Shown here one piece after another: positions 33,610-43,594 of a stretch of DNA of 64,000 bases. The stretch comes from Juglans regia (Eukaryota > Streptophyta > Magnoliopsida > Fagales > Juglandaceae): NCBI RefSeq assembly GCF_001411555.2, contig NC_049902.1, positions 18,398,705-18,462,704 on the forward strand, read 5' to 3'. Each line of letters opens with the position of its first letter. The first letter of the stretch is position 1. The notes under the pieces are model-generated. The model worked only from the letters and a program-made list of their open reading frames with translations, ran no database searches and was not told the origin of the DNA. Position numbers and translations under genes: made by a program.

Positions 33610-33665
33610 TTTGGGTTTTTTGAAACAAAATTTTTTGTCTCAAAAAACCCAAATCTCTTGTAGTG
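33610..33665. repeat. CACTA right terminus with a 14-bp perfect hairpin
   Basis: TTTGGGTTTTTTGA (33610-33623) is the exact complement of TCAAAAAACCCAAA (33640-33653), directly inside the terminal CTCTTGTAGTG (33655-33665). Preceding units repeat GAGACAAAA. The terminal sequence is the family signature; the hairpin just inside it may hinder or guide terminal processing. Confidence 0.8.
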
Positions 33666-34582
33666 ATAGTTCCCATTTGTAGGTTGTAGCACTCAGGTAA
33701 GTAATCTTTTTTTGAAGTAGCCGTTGTATACTTGTATACAACATGTTGCTTCCCGTATACAGAGCATTCATGCAATTAAATTGTGACCGTGATTATAGGT
33801 GTGACTTTGTTGGAAATTTGAAAGTGTTTTGAGAATATGGTATTTGAAAGATAAATGATATTTGCAGTCTTAGGATATATAAGTATCACGCACTTTTTTT
33901 TTAAAAATGTGAGTAAATATGGAATTTGCATGAAAATTAATTTTTTAATAGTAGACTCCATTCTTTTCCAAAAAAGTATACAAAATTTGTACACTCTAAA
34001 ACTGTATCTAGCCTTACTCATTGAAAGCAATGATGGCGTTCAAAAATTGTTTGTTGCAAAAGGAGGAAGTTTCGTTAAGGGCTCTAATTGGTAGAAGGTC
34101 TTTAATTAGTTAAGAAAGAACGTTTTATTTTCAGATATTTTATAAAAGAAAACTCACAAATTAATATGTCTTGATGTAACATTTGTGCCTCAAAAAGGGT
34201 CCTAAATTCTCTGAAGAAGATATGCATGATGCAACTTCTAGATTTTGCTTGGATTTTCTTTCCTCACAAGGATGGGCCACAGATTCCAAAGGCCTCCTCA
34301 ATCATTCCAAAGCTGATCTCTGACCCTTGCCATGGTTGTATTCTTCCTTTGACATGCAAAACGCATGAAGAATGAAATTAATAAATCTCAAGTTTGAAAA
34401 TTTACATAACAAATGCTCCTTAGCATAAAAATTTTATCTCCTCGATTTACTTTAATTTCTTTATCGTAACATCACATTTTCAAGAGTAAATTAGTTTTAG
34501 TAACAATTTAATTAAAATACTTATGTTGCCTTAAGCCTTAGAATAACCAATTTTCATTAATTTTATCTTAAAGGAATATTTT
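33666..34582. other. Unassigned AT-rich interval between the CACTA end and LINE2
   Basis: No TE signature was found. It contains a palindrome GTTGTATAC-TT-GTATACAAC (33723-33742) and a short coding-like stretch (34180-34321, listed separately). It may be a remnant of pre-insertion host sequence. Confidence 0.5.
34180..34321 (+). pseudogene. Short coding-like stretch, possible exon fragment of a host gene
   Basis: A 46-residue open frame ends at TGA 34319-34321 and reads KKGPKFSEEDMHDATSRFC followed by LDFLSSQGWATDSKGLLNHS. Composition is protein-like (acidic, aromatic and Gly/Trp spread, no repeats) and stands out from the AT-rich surroundings. I do not recognise the family. There is no start codon at its head and no neighbour to complete it, so it would be an exon fragment or a relic left between two transposons. 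It could also be chance: 46 codons is short. Confidence 0.25.
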
Positions 34583-34787
34583 TTGTATGGAAAATGTTTT
34601 TTTTTTTTATGCAAATATATACTTCCTTCATTAATACCAAAAAAATCAATCATTACAATGGTTTTCCACAAGTATATCATTAGCAATTTCTATTGGACTA
34701 TCCTCTATCCATACCCTTTCATCAACAAAATTAAGAGCTTAGTTTGTACGCTGTGTTGTTTGCTTCTCTATACACAAAACGTAAATC

Positions 34788-36094
34788 CTAGTTCAATCTC
34801 TCATTCATAACTATCCTCACATCATCAATAATGCAACCATACTCAGCCCCTATCTCTTCCCCACTCTTAGTAGCATTCACTATTAATAATGAGTCCCCTT
34901 CCAACAAAACATCTGATAATCCCAATTCAGTACAAAAGATTACTGCCCTCCTTAAACCCAAGGGTTCAGCTACATTTGGGTTAATGTTATGATCGAATCT
35001 AGAGCAGAGGCAAACAAGTATCTCTCCATTTGAGTCTCTGACAACCACTCCAATTCCCACCCAATTATTCTTGGCATCCATAGTAGCATCCCAGTTTGCT
35101 TTCACCACCCTTTCACCTGGTGTTTCCCATTTAGACACACTTCTATCATCATTTCTCCTCACCTGGTTTTTCTGTACTTGGTCCTGGGCCATCTTGAACT
35201 CTCTTAGTCCCTGCATTGCAGCAAGAATAATAATTCTCGGGTGATCAAATTTTTTTTCATACAGCATTGAGTTTCTTCTCATCCAAATCTTCCTCATAAT
35301 ACAAGCTACCATCTCCACCTCTTCTACTTTGAGAAAAGCATTGAATTTCCCCCACAAATCTTCAAACACAAAATCTGAAGCACACCATTTATGCACTGGA
35401 CTTTCACATTCAGCCCACACATCTAAGGCAGCTAGGCAGCTCCACACAGCATGCATAATTGATTCAGGTTCCCTCTTGCATATTGGACAGCTATCAGACT
35501 TAGCGATACGTTTCTTGTATAGATTTAGTTTTGTAGGTAGCAAATTTTGAGCTGCCGTCCATAGGAAATGCTCACCACATTTGGGACATTTAACCCCCAT
35601 ATCAGCTTCCATCCATTTCCAGCCTCATTTCCCCTTGCAGTTTCCCCTTTCCTCTTCCTCATACTTTCATGTTCTAGAAGATAAGCACTCTTAACAAAGA
35701 ACTTTCCATCCTTTGAGCACCCCCACACCAACTTGTCTATTGTTCCCCATTTACTCAAGGGAATCCCACATATAGTTTCAGCTTCCTCACCCTTGAAAGT
35801 GTCAAAGATCAGGTCCTTTTTCCACACCCCAGCTTCAATATCAATAAGTTGCTGCACTTTTGCATCAACAGGTAGATTTTTAATTGTTGATTGTACATAG
35901 TGGGAGGTTTGAGTTGGTAGCCACTTTTCCCTCCAAATACTTATATTAATTCCATCTCCCACTCTCCACAAAAGCCCTTTTTTAATTAACCCCAATGAAG
36001 ACCCATACCCTAGATTTGCATCCATTATCCCCACCCTCTTAAAATACTTCTCTTTCATTATCTTTGCCACTAAGGAATCAGGTTGTTTCAGCAT
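34788..36094 (-). pseudogene. LINE2 ORF2 3' part: zf-RVT and RNase H
   Basis: Frame 36094-35525 has the post-polymerase region (LLWRVGDGINISIWREKWLP, then KLVWGCSKDGKFFVKSAYLL). After a frame change it enters frame 35612-34788, with FLWTAAQNLLPTKLNLYKKR, the metal motif CPICKREPESIMHAVWSC, and an RNase H domain: VVKANWDATMD (first Asp), VVVRDSNGEIL, VAEPLGLRRAV (Glu), LLEGDSLLIV (Asp). The last RNase H segment is cut by a stop at 34788, so the C-terminal Asp/His block is missing. One frameshift (about 35600) and an early stop are visible; otherwise this is close to intact. Confidence 0.8.
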
Positions 36095-36119
36095 TCTCCA
36101 GCATTACTTTGCAAACATT

Positions 36120-37560
36120 ATCTTATTAAAGCACTCAAAATCTCGGAAGCCCAAACCTCCATTACTTTTTTATTCTCCCATATTAAACCAACTTCTCCAT
36201 TGGATCTTCTTATCATTCTGTTTATGGCCCCACCAGAATCTTGCTAAGAGGGATGCTAGTTCCTTGCAAAGTCTTTGTGGAAGTCTAAACACACTCATAG
36301 AAAATGTAGGAATTGCTTGAACCGCTGCTTTCAATAATAATTATTTTCCTGCCTATGAAAGGAAGGAGTTCTTCTAGCTGCTCAGTTTAGCCCAAACCCT
36401 TTCCTTCAAATTCCTGAAAGTATTATATCTTGATCTACCAACCATGGTTGGGAGACCAAGATATTTTTCATTCATAACTTCCACAAATAGAAACCCTATT
36501 GCCCTCTAAATAAGTGCTCTAGAAGCTCCAATAGTATTTGAACTAAAAAATATAGAAGTTTTCTGCATATTTAGGCATTGACCCGAGGCTTGTTCATAAT
36601 TCTTCAGTAGATTTTTAATTCTCATCCACTCCTCTACCTTTGCTTTTCTGAAAATTACACAGTCCTTAACAAAGAGTAGGTGGCTGATCCTTGTTCCCAT
36701 TCTTGAAACTCACTCCCCTTATTTCCCCTCTAGCATCAGCTGCATTAATCAAAGAACTTAACCCTTCTGCACAAAGGATAAATAAGTAGGGGGAAATAGG
36801 ATCCCCTTGTCTTATTCCACTTGTGGGTTTCAGAATTTTCCCGGGTTCCCCATTAACAAGGATTGAGTAGGTCACAGAGGTAGTACACCTCATAATCAGA
36901 GATACCCATCCATCTCCAAATCCCAACTTTCTCATTACTGCCTCCAAGTATCTCCACTCTATCCTATCATAGACTTTTGACATATCTAGCTTGAGAGCCA
37001 TGCTACCAATTCTACCTTTTTGTCTTGTTTTCATCGTGTGCAAAGATTCATAAGCTATCATCACATTGTCCGTTATAAGCCTTCCCGGAATAAAGGCACT
37101 TTGGTTTCTGGAAATAATGGCAGAGAGTACTTTCTTCAACCTATTAGCAAGTGTCTTTGAAGCAAGCTTATATAACACATTACATAAGCTAATAGGTCGG
37201 AATTCACTTGGAGCTGAGGGGTTTTTAACTTTAGGGATCAAAGCTAAGAAAGTATTATTAACACATTCATCCAACACTCCCTCCCTACTTAGGAAATTCA
37301 ACACAACCCTACTCACCTCTTCCCTCACAGTGCTCCAATGGGCTTGATAAAAGCAAGCACCATAACCATCAGGACCAGAGGATTTCAGAGGTCCCATGTG
37401 TTTCAATGCTTCCTCCATTTCAAGCTTTGTAAATTCCTTCTGTAGCTCTGTATTCATCAAGCCTGTCACTCTCGGTTCCAGCTCCTTCAAACACTCTTCA
37501 ATAGCTTCTGATGTTGGTTATGTAGAACAGAAAATTGAATGGAAGTAATCCTAAAAAACC
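36120..37560 (-). pseudogene. LINE2 ORF2: reverse transcriptase
   Basis: Frame 37490-36666 is a well-kept polymerase core: LKSSGPDGYGACFYQAHW, FLALIPKVKNPSAPSEFRPI, SLCNVLYKLASKTLANRLK, SAFIPGRLITDNVMIAYE, KLDMSKVYDRIEW (first catalytic Asp) and GIRQGDPISPYLFILCAEGL. At about 36690 the frame shifts to 36700-36506, with RISHLLFVKDCVIF. Here the F/YADD catalytic motif reads FVKD, so one of the two adjacent catalytic Asp residues is lost. Thumb-region motifs follow in broken frames down to 36120. The enzyme would copy LINE RNA at the nicked target; this copy cannot. Confidence 0.85.
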
Positions 37561-37883
37561 TGTTCAATCCCTTCTTTCTCTGTCACCATTCTACCTTCAA
37601 CGTTTTTTATTTCCTTTATCTGGTTCTTTTTCCTCCTCTGAGTAGCACATGAGTGGAAAAATTTGGTGTTTTTGTCAACTAATTGATACCATGTTTTCTT
37701 AGCTCTTTGTCTCCATTTTAAATCTTCCTACTCCAACAAAGACCCCATCTCCTCTTGTAGCTTTCTGATTAGTTCAACATTATGTGGCCCCCCATTTTCT
37801 TGTTCCCTCTTCAACCTCTCAGTTTTCTGCTTCAAAATCAGAGCAACCTCTTTCTCTCTTGACTTACTCCACCTAATTAAGTC

Positions 37884-38747
37884 TCATTTACAACTATTCA
37901 GCTTTCCTTGGATATTTCTACCTGGATTTTGATCTGTTTTAGCCCTCATCCACTCCCTTTCTACCACAGATACTCCCTCCTCATCCCTAGTCCACTTTGC
38001 TTCAAATCTAAATACCCTTCTTTTCTTTTTATTCACAAAATTTTGTTGTCTCAAGTCTAGCAATAATGCCTTATGGTATGATTGAGATACTGTCAGTGCT
38101 TCCACCACTCTATCACAAAACATCTCAGATCATTGGAGGTTAGCAATAGCCCTATCAAGCCTCTCCTTAGTAAAAGTACTAGCCATATGCTTGTTACTCC
38201 ATGTATATTTGTTGCCCTTCCACCCCAAGTCAAAAATACTATTATCTTCTAAGGCTTTCCTAAAATCAACCATATGAACCTCTGGCCTAGGTCTTCCACC
38301 CATTTTTTCATCTTGACACAAAATCTCATTCAAATCTCCTATTACACACCATTGCATATCACTAGAAGGATTTAACAAAGACAATAAATTCCATGTGTTT
38401 TTCCTTTTACTAACCTTAGGATGCCCATAGAAGCCAGTGAGTAGCCATGGAAGCATCTTCTCTTCACTCATGACAGTATCATTAATATGGTGTTGAAAGT
38501 AGTTGAGTATCTCCACATTTGTATCCCTGCACCATAGCAATGCCAAGCCCCCTCTTCTGCCCAATGAGTCAACAACAAAGCATCGTTCCCATCCCAATCT
38601 CCTCTTGATTCCCTCAACATTACATGCTACTAGTTTAGTCTCCATCAAGAAGACCATATTTGGTTTCTTATCCTTCACCAACAGGAGAAGGTTTTGAACT
38701 ATCCAAGGGTTTCCAAGCCTCCGATAGTTCCAACTGAGTATTTTCAT
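37884..38747 (-). pseudogene. LINE2 ORF2: endonuclease and linker
   Basis: ATG at 38747 begins MKILSWNYRRLGNPWIVQNL, the ORF2 N-terminus of plant LINEs. It runs 205 residues with FLMETKL (catalytic Glu region), CVIGDLNEILCQDEKMGGR (GDFN-type block, with Leu for Phe) and KYTWSN, to RLDRAIANLQ, where a stop at 38130 interrupts. The next frame (38123-37884) continues with the linker that follows the endonuclease (FRFEAKWTRDEEG). The terminal SDHxP motif falls in the broken junction. The first four bases overlap the ORF1 stop as ATGA. Confidence 0.8.
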
Positions 38748-39940
38748 TGTTGTTGGTGGGGCTGACTAGCAGCCTCCACCAAAATCACATCGTTTCTAGT
38801 AGCCCCATCCTCCTCATGTACTTTTCCTTTTTTCAATACTCCCTTACTGCATTCATCAGGTCTCTCACTTCTCAGTCTGCATTTTCCTCCAATTACTGAA
38901 TCTCCTACATCTTTCTTATCCACTACTCTAGCCCTTCGCTTCCACCTCCTTCTCTCCACTCCCCCATAAGTTTCAATCATCTCTTTGTCATAGTCTAGTT
39001 GCTGGAATCTAGTCACTGCACAACAGCCCAGAGGCTCCTCAACTATCTTTCCTCCCCTGTCGACCCTCTATACTTTCTCCCTTGTCTCAGAATTTTTATC
39101 AAGCACCTGCTATTCATCTCCACCCTTTGAGCCCTATGACCCATTCCCCGCATCCTCAGTCTCCTTCTCACCCACAGTAGCGGACACATGATGAAAATCA
39201 CCATCACTCTCACCCATTTTCTCACTAAACTTGTTACTAGAAGACTCCGAGGACTTCCCCCTTCCAGAATGGTTAGCCAGAAGCCATACTCCGTATTGGG
39301 ATTTATCACTATTGCCTTCCATCTCCATACAACCTTCTACACCATGATAAATTTTACCACATTTAAAGCACAATTTTAGGAGTTTCTCATAGCTCAGCGG
39401 AATCCATATTATGTTGCCCATCACATTAGTAATTTGACCCCTTGTAATCTTTTTCCTCAAATCTATCTCGATTTTAACATGCAAATAACTTCCCCAACCG
39501 ATCCCATCTTCTCTTATATCTACTCCTTTCACACTTCCAATCGTAGCTCCAATCTGCATCCCCACTTCTCTTGTCATGCATGCCAATGGTAGATTGTTTA
39601 GATGTACCCAAAACTCCTCATAGTCGAAGCTCATTTTCTGCGGGGGTGTTAGACCATCAAACGGCTTCAAGACAAACAACTAATTATCGAATAACCAAGG
39701 CTTACCCTTCTAAACTCTCTGTCTATCCTTCTTATTCTCAAACGATATAACAAACATGTTTGGAACAATATTATAGAAAGTGAACGAGCCTCCCAGTCTC
39801 CAAATTTTGTTCATAGTAATCACCTCTTTATTCACTTTTCGGTCCGATAACAATTTCCCTACCAAACTTCTATTCCCCTTTTCTGTCCCCTTGCTCATAT
39901 AATATGCACTTACCTCAATCACTTCATTTTCCTCTTCCAT
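38744..39940 (-). pseudogene. LINE2 ORF1: DUF4283-type protein with CCHC knuckle
   Basis: Frame 39940-39710 starts MEEENEVIEVSAYYMSKG and carries the DUF4283-like opening (LVGKLLSDRKVNKEVI, then IVPNMFVISFENKKDRQRV). After a frameshift, 39679-39134 continues with KPFDGLTPPQ, FWVHLNNLPLACMTREVG and the zinc knuckle CFKCGKIYHGVEGC (CX2CX4HX4C), and then an acidic Ser-rich tail. The last frame (39016-38744) is basic and ends HQQQ with TGA overlapping the ORF2 ATG. It binds LINE RNA in intact relatives. At least two frameshifts separate the blocks. Confidence 0.75.
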
Positions 39941-40116
39941 GAGCTTAAGCTTGTCTCATCCTTTCTCCAAATCCTCCATTGTCACCTTACCCCAACCTTA
40001 CTGGAAATAAAGCTGGGGTAGAGTTGTCCTCCCTCACTCAGCAGAGCAAGCCGAGACTGTTTCCTTCACCTGGTCTTTCTCCATCAAGAGAGCATAGAGA
40101 ATACTTGTATGGAAAA

Positions 40117-40604
40117 TGTTAAGTTGCCCCCAAATGTGTCACGGAGTTTGCCCCCTCACATGTGTGGTGAATTGTAATAAAAAGGAGGCTACCCAAAGTG
40201 GGCAAAACCTTCCCCCTTCACATGCCAAGGCATGTAACGCCTGACATAATGTCAAGAGTTATGCCTTGGCCAATAAAGTGGCATAATGGCCACTTGGCTG
40301 GGCTTTATTGTCCAGCCATGAGTTACATGGAAGTGGCTATATAATTAGCACCTCCACTCCATGTTAAGTGTGGCACAAAAAAGTGTAAATCTCTTTCAAA
40401 GAATTATCTCTAGTCCCTATATCTAGGTTGTGGAATTTGTTAGTATTACTCTAGTCTTACCACGTAGCACACTCCATTGATACGAGAAATTTTGGATGAA
40501 CATCGGTGACGATGGAGAATCCGTGGAACAACTGCACTAGATCCAAATATTTTTCATGAGGTAATATCGTTTCCGCTATGTATTTTGATCTAGCATTTCT
40601 AACG
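40117..40604 (+). mobile_element. Copia-like LTR (about 488 bp)
   Basis: It starts TGTTAAGTTGCCCCC and ends TTTCTAACG directly before a primer-binding-like site, so the termini are TGTTA...TAAC(A). The final A appears changed to G. Size and termini suit a Ty1/copia LTR. LINE2 inserted within the first bases: its target duplication covers 40105-40120 and so includes the LTR start. No second LTR copy was found downstream. Confidence 0.55.
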
Positions 40605-40617
40605 TTGGTATCAAAGC
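40605..40617 (+). promoter_or_regulatory. Primer-binding site of the copia-like element
   Basis: TTGGTATCAAAGC differs by one base from the standard TTGGTATCAGAGC and lies immediately after the LTR end. Confidence 0.65.
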
Positions 40618-41715
40618 AAGATCTGTTGTTCCCGATTTACGTTTTCATCTACTCTGTTTATGTATGCTGGAATTTTGTGTTTTTCCCGTGTTCACGAGGA
40701 AGCATATTTTTTACTAATGGAGCGTTGCCGCCTAGTTAAATGGGGTTGTCTAACCACCATATAGAGGTGCTCGATTGAGCAAATGAGAGGGAGCCTTGTT
40801 CTACCACGACACCGTGAGCACCATCCGGTTGAGCGTTGTCCACGGTGTTGCTCCGCCAGGGCCGGCTCAAGGGGTAGGCAACTAAGGCCACCGCCTAAGG
40901 GCCCCAACCTTGAGTAGGCCCCTAAAAGAAAACAAAAAATTATTATGACCCTAAAAAAAGTTATAAAAAAATATTGGTTATTGGAAATTTTTTTGCCTAA
41001 AATAAAATCAATCTTAAATGGTAAAATTTGGTAAAAAGAAAATAAAACCAGCAAACGTAGAAGTTTTACTAACAAAAATCTTACTCAAAATGTACAAAAT
41101 TTCCAGACAATAGTGAAATTAGAATAGAAGTAACAAAATGATGATATATTACTCTTGAATATTTTATAAAATATGATGTTTATTTTGATATCGATGGCCT
41201 TATTTGTTTTCATAATGAAGTATTAAAAGAAGTATATATACGGACAATGAATAATATTTTATATACAAAAAAATTAGATTCTCTTCTAAATTGTTATAGT
41301 ACTTATAGATATTATTAAATACTTATAGAGATTATCTTTCAAAAAATTTTAATAAAATTTTATTATTTAACATTTAAAATTATTATCATATTTAAATTAA
41401 AGCGTCATGTGTCACCTTAGGCCACAAAATATGTTGAGCCGTCCCTGTGTTCCGCCAAGGGTGTTGTGCGGTGAAATTCGATAAGGCACTGTGCAACATT
41501 TGTTTCTATTGAGTTGTGTTGGTTGATGGGCACGATTAGTGAAATGTAGCCGATGCACCAATGCTACATTTTACCAAGTAGGACCGTGCAATGTCGTGGC
41601 ACTATCGAAGGGGAAGCGTCTTGCACAAGCCTGTGCACAGCTAGATGGGAACAGCGGCACCAACTTGGTAAAGCATCACCCATGGTGCTGCACGCACCAA
41701 TTGGGTGTTGTGCAG
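40618..41715 (+). other. Internal region of the copia-like element, non-coding, with a hAT-like insertion
   Basis: Apart from the hAT-like insertion (40857-41447), this stretch and its continuation after 47010 have G+C-rich, triplet-like composition (many GTGCT, GGTG and CACC words) but no gag or pol motif I recognise. Short open frames such as 41539-41739 carry no known domain. It may be a non-autonomous retrotransposon internal region. Confidence 0.4.
40857..41447. mobile_element. Non-autonomous hAT-like element (591 bp)
   Basis: Terminal inverted repeats CAGGGCCGGCTCAA and TTGAGCCGTCCCTG match at 13 of 14 positions. The 8-bp flanks TGCTCCGC (40849-40856) and TGTTCCGC (41448-41455) differ at one base. 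CAGGG...CCCTG ends with 8-bp duplications are the hAT superfamily signature. The interior is AT-rich and non-coding. Confidence 0.85.
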
Positions 41716-42095
41716 TGTTACAGTATGCTAGTAACTTGAACAAGAAAAAAAGAAAGAAAGACTTCTTATCATTCAAGGATCAGAACCACCAAGAAAAGGA
41801 TTTCTATATAATACTTCAGATACTTTCCCCATAGCATTCTGTAGGTTTTTATACAAAAACTCATGTGAAAATGTGTTAGTTATTTCTGTTACAAGCAAGG
41901 GTAATATCGTAACTTCCTATTTGTAAGTAAGGCTAAAACAGAATTAACAACAATTAATGAACACATGCACTTCATATGATTCTAACTAACTCCTATTTCC
42001 AACTAACTTTTGCTTCCTCCTTAATTAATCTCAACACTGTAATACATTCCCCTTCATAAGATGCCAATCCCCAATTATCAATCAACATCCTAACA
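41716..42095 (-). repeat. 3' LTR of the Reina-like element
   Basis: TGTTACAG...CCTAACA (+ strand view), 380 bp. On the minus strand it follows a purine tract at 42096-42113 (GAAGGGGAGGGAAT). The pol reading frame runs about 100 bp into this LTR. Confidence 0.9.
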
Positions 42096-42619
42096 ATTCC
42101 CTCCCCTTCAAAAAACCTTGCCACAAGGTCAGGATACTGGAATCGAAGCTCCTCTACAGGTACCCATGAAGAATCTTCTAGAGGTGCTCCTCTCCACTTT
42201 ACAAGCAACTCGATGAAGGGTTGTTTGTTGACTGGTGTCATTCTTCTTTTAAGAACACATTCTGGCTCAACTCTAGCACTCCCATGAACATTAGTAAAAG
42301 GAATCGAGGGAGACACATTCCCATCAGGACCCACATGCTTCTTGAGTTTGGAAACATGAAAAACTGGATGTACTATAGCATCAGGAGGCAATTCCAGTTT
42401 ATAAGCAACTACACCAATTTTCTCTAAAACTTTGAATGGCCCACAAAATCTAGGAGCCAACTTAGGATAAGGAATGGTTGCAACACTCTTTTGTCTATAC
42501 TTCTGTAATTTCAAATAAACCATATCTCCTACAACAAATTGTCTATCAATATGCTTGTTATCATAATACTGCTTCATTCTAGAATGAGCAGCTAATAAAT
42601 TCTTTTTAAGAATTCCCAA
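41993..42619 (-). pseudogene. Integrase C-terminus and chromodomain of the Reina-like polyprotein
   Basis: The 208-residue frame begins after the integrase core with HSRMKQYYDNKHIDRQFVVG and DMVYLKLQKYRQKSV (the GDxVxLxLQ block), continues with LAPRFCGPFKVLEKIG and HPVFHVSKLKKHVG, and ends in a chromodomain: PFIELLVKWRGAPLEDSSWV followed by PVEELRFQYPDL. Chromodomains of chromoviruses steer integration to modified chromatin. The purine tract used for plus-strand priming is itself in the frame and encodes FFEGEGI, and the protein ends inside the 3' LTR (stop at 41993). This part is open throughout; upstream parts are broken. Confidence 0.85.
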
Positions 42620-43594
42620 AATCTCTTCCCTTCATCTGAGTTCAGAATCCAGAGCATGATTCTGTGTTGTACCAGCTACATATTATAACAAGGAAGGGGG
42701 TGGCCTGCCATACAAAGCTTCAAAGGGAGTTATTCTTGTGGAAGAATGTGTAGAAGTATTGTACCAATATTCTGCCCAAGGTAGCCAATGAACCCACTGT
42801 TTTGGTCTTTCAAACACAAAACACCTCAAGTATTGCTGGACTGCCTAGTTTACTATCTCAGTTTGACCATCAGACTGAGGATGGTAAGCTGAGGTAAAGT
42901 TTAACTTCGTGCCATGCAACTTGAAAATTTCCTTCCAAAAACTGCTAGTGAATACAACATCCCTATTAGTTACAATAGTGTTGGGCATCCCATGCAACTC
43001 GAAAATATGTTTAATGAATAATTGAGCAATCGTAGCATTTGTATAGGGGTGAGATAATGGCAAAAAATGAGCATACTTAGGAAATATGTCTACCACTACA
43101 AAGATTACAGAAAAACCCTTTGATGGTGGCAAGGCCTCAATGAAATCCATGGAGATGTCACTCCATGAAGAAGTTGCTATTGGTAATGGCTACAATAAGC
43201 TTGCTGGAAGCAAGTTTTCTATTTTGCACTTCTGGCATATAGAACATTCTCTTATAAATTTCTTCATATCTTTCCTCGTACCAGCCCATATGAAATCTGC
43301 TTTAAGCCTCTGCAAGGACTTTTGATACCCTGAATGGCCTCCCATAGCATTGTTGTGAACAAAATGGAGAATCTGGTATTTAAGTAGAGAAGAAGTAGAT
43401 AAAAATAACCTCCCTTTCTTAAACAGCAAGCCATTCTTCACCTCAAACTCAGAAGTAGATAAAGAATTTTTCTGTAACTTCCCACAAATGTCAGCTATTT
43501 CCTTGTCCAGCAAATAAGAAGATTTTAATTCCTCTAGCCAAATGGGATCGAGCACTGTTATAGCAGCCAAAGAAAACTCTGATTCAGAGTCCAC
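42620..43594 (-). pseudogene. Integrase zinc finger and catalytic core of the Reina-like element
   Basis: Frame 43594-43190 holds the end of RNase H and the integrase HHCC finger (FVHNNAMGGHSGYQ, then IRECSICQKCKIE). Frame 43150-42845 holds the core: MDFIEALPPSKGF, VVDIFPKYAHFLPL (first Asp region), IVTNRDVVFTSSFW (second Asp) and HPQSDGQTEIVN (Glu). A stop right after EIVN (about 42845) and a break at 43190 disrupt it; the remainder to 42620 (W.QYL, WAEYWYN-like, PFEALYG-like) is read in broken frames. Integrase would insert the DNA copy; all three catalytic residues are still encoded. Confidence 0.85.

Larger units (their letters stand above)
25041..33665 (+). mobile_element. Degenerate CACTA (En/Spm-type) DNA transposon; right end present, left end not found
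   Basis: The right end reads CTCTTGTAGTG at 33655-33665, the complement of the CACTACAAGA terminus of CACTA elements. Both flanks of the gene region carry subterminal TTCGAA-type repeats (25630-26890 and 33060-33510). Inside are a Tnp2-type transposase gene and a Transposase_24-type gene on the + strand, and one reverse ORF at the left. No CACTAC terminus is visible near 25040-25640, so the left end is lost or lies beyond a recombination point. The left limit given is only where gag homology stops. Confidence 0.75.
34599..40104 (-). mobile_element. LINE2: full-length L1-type plant LINE
   Basis: TTGTATGGAAAATGTT occurs at 34583-34598 and 40105-40120, a perfect 16-bp target duplication. A poly-T run at 34597-34608 is the A-tail of the minus-strand element. 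Length is 5.5 kb with ORF1 and ORF2 in the usual order. A perfect 16-bp duplication suggests a younger insertion than LINE1, but ORF2 already has several stops. Confidence 0.9.

Noticed and set aside
33723..33742. Palindrome GTTGTATAC-TT-GTATACAAC as a regulatory site
   Set aside because: It is an isolated palindrome in AT-rich DNA with no neighbouring gene; chance cannot be excluded.
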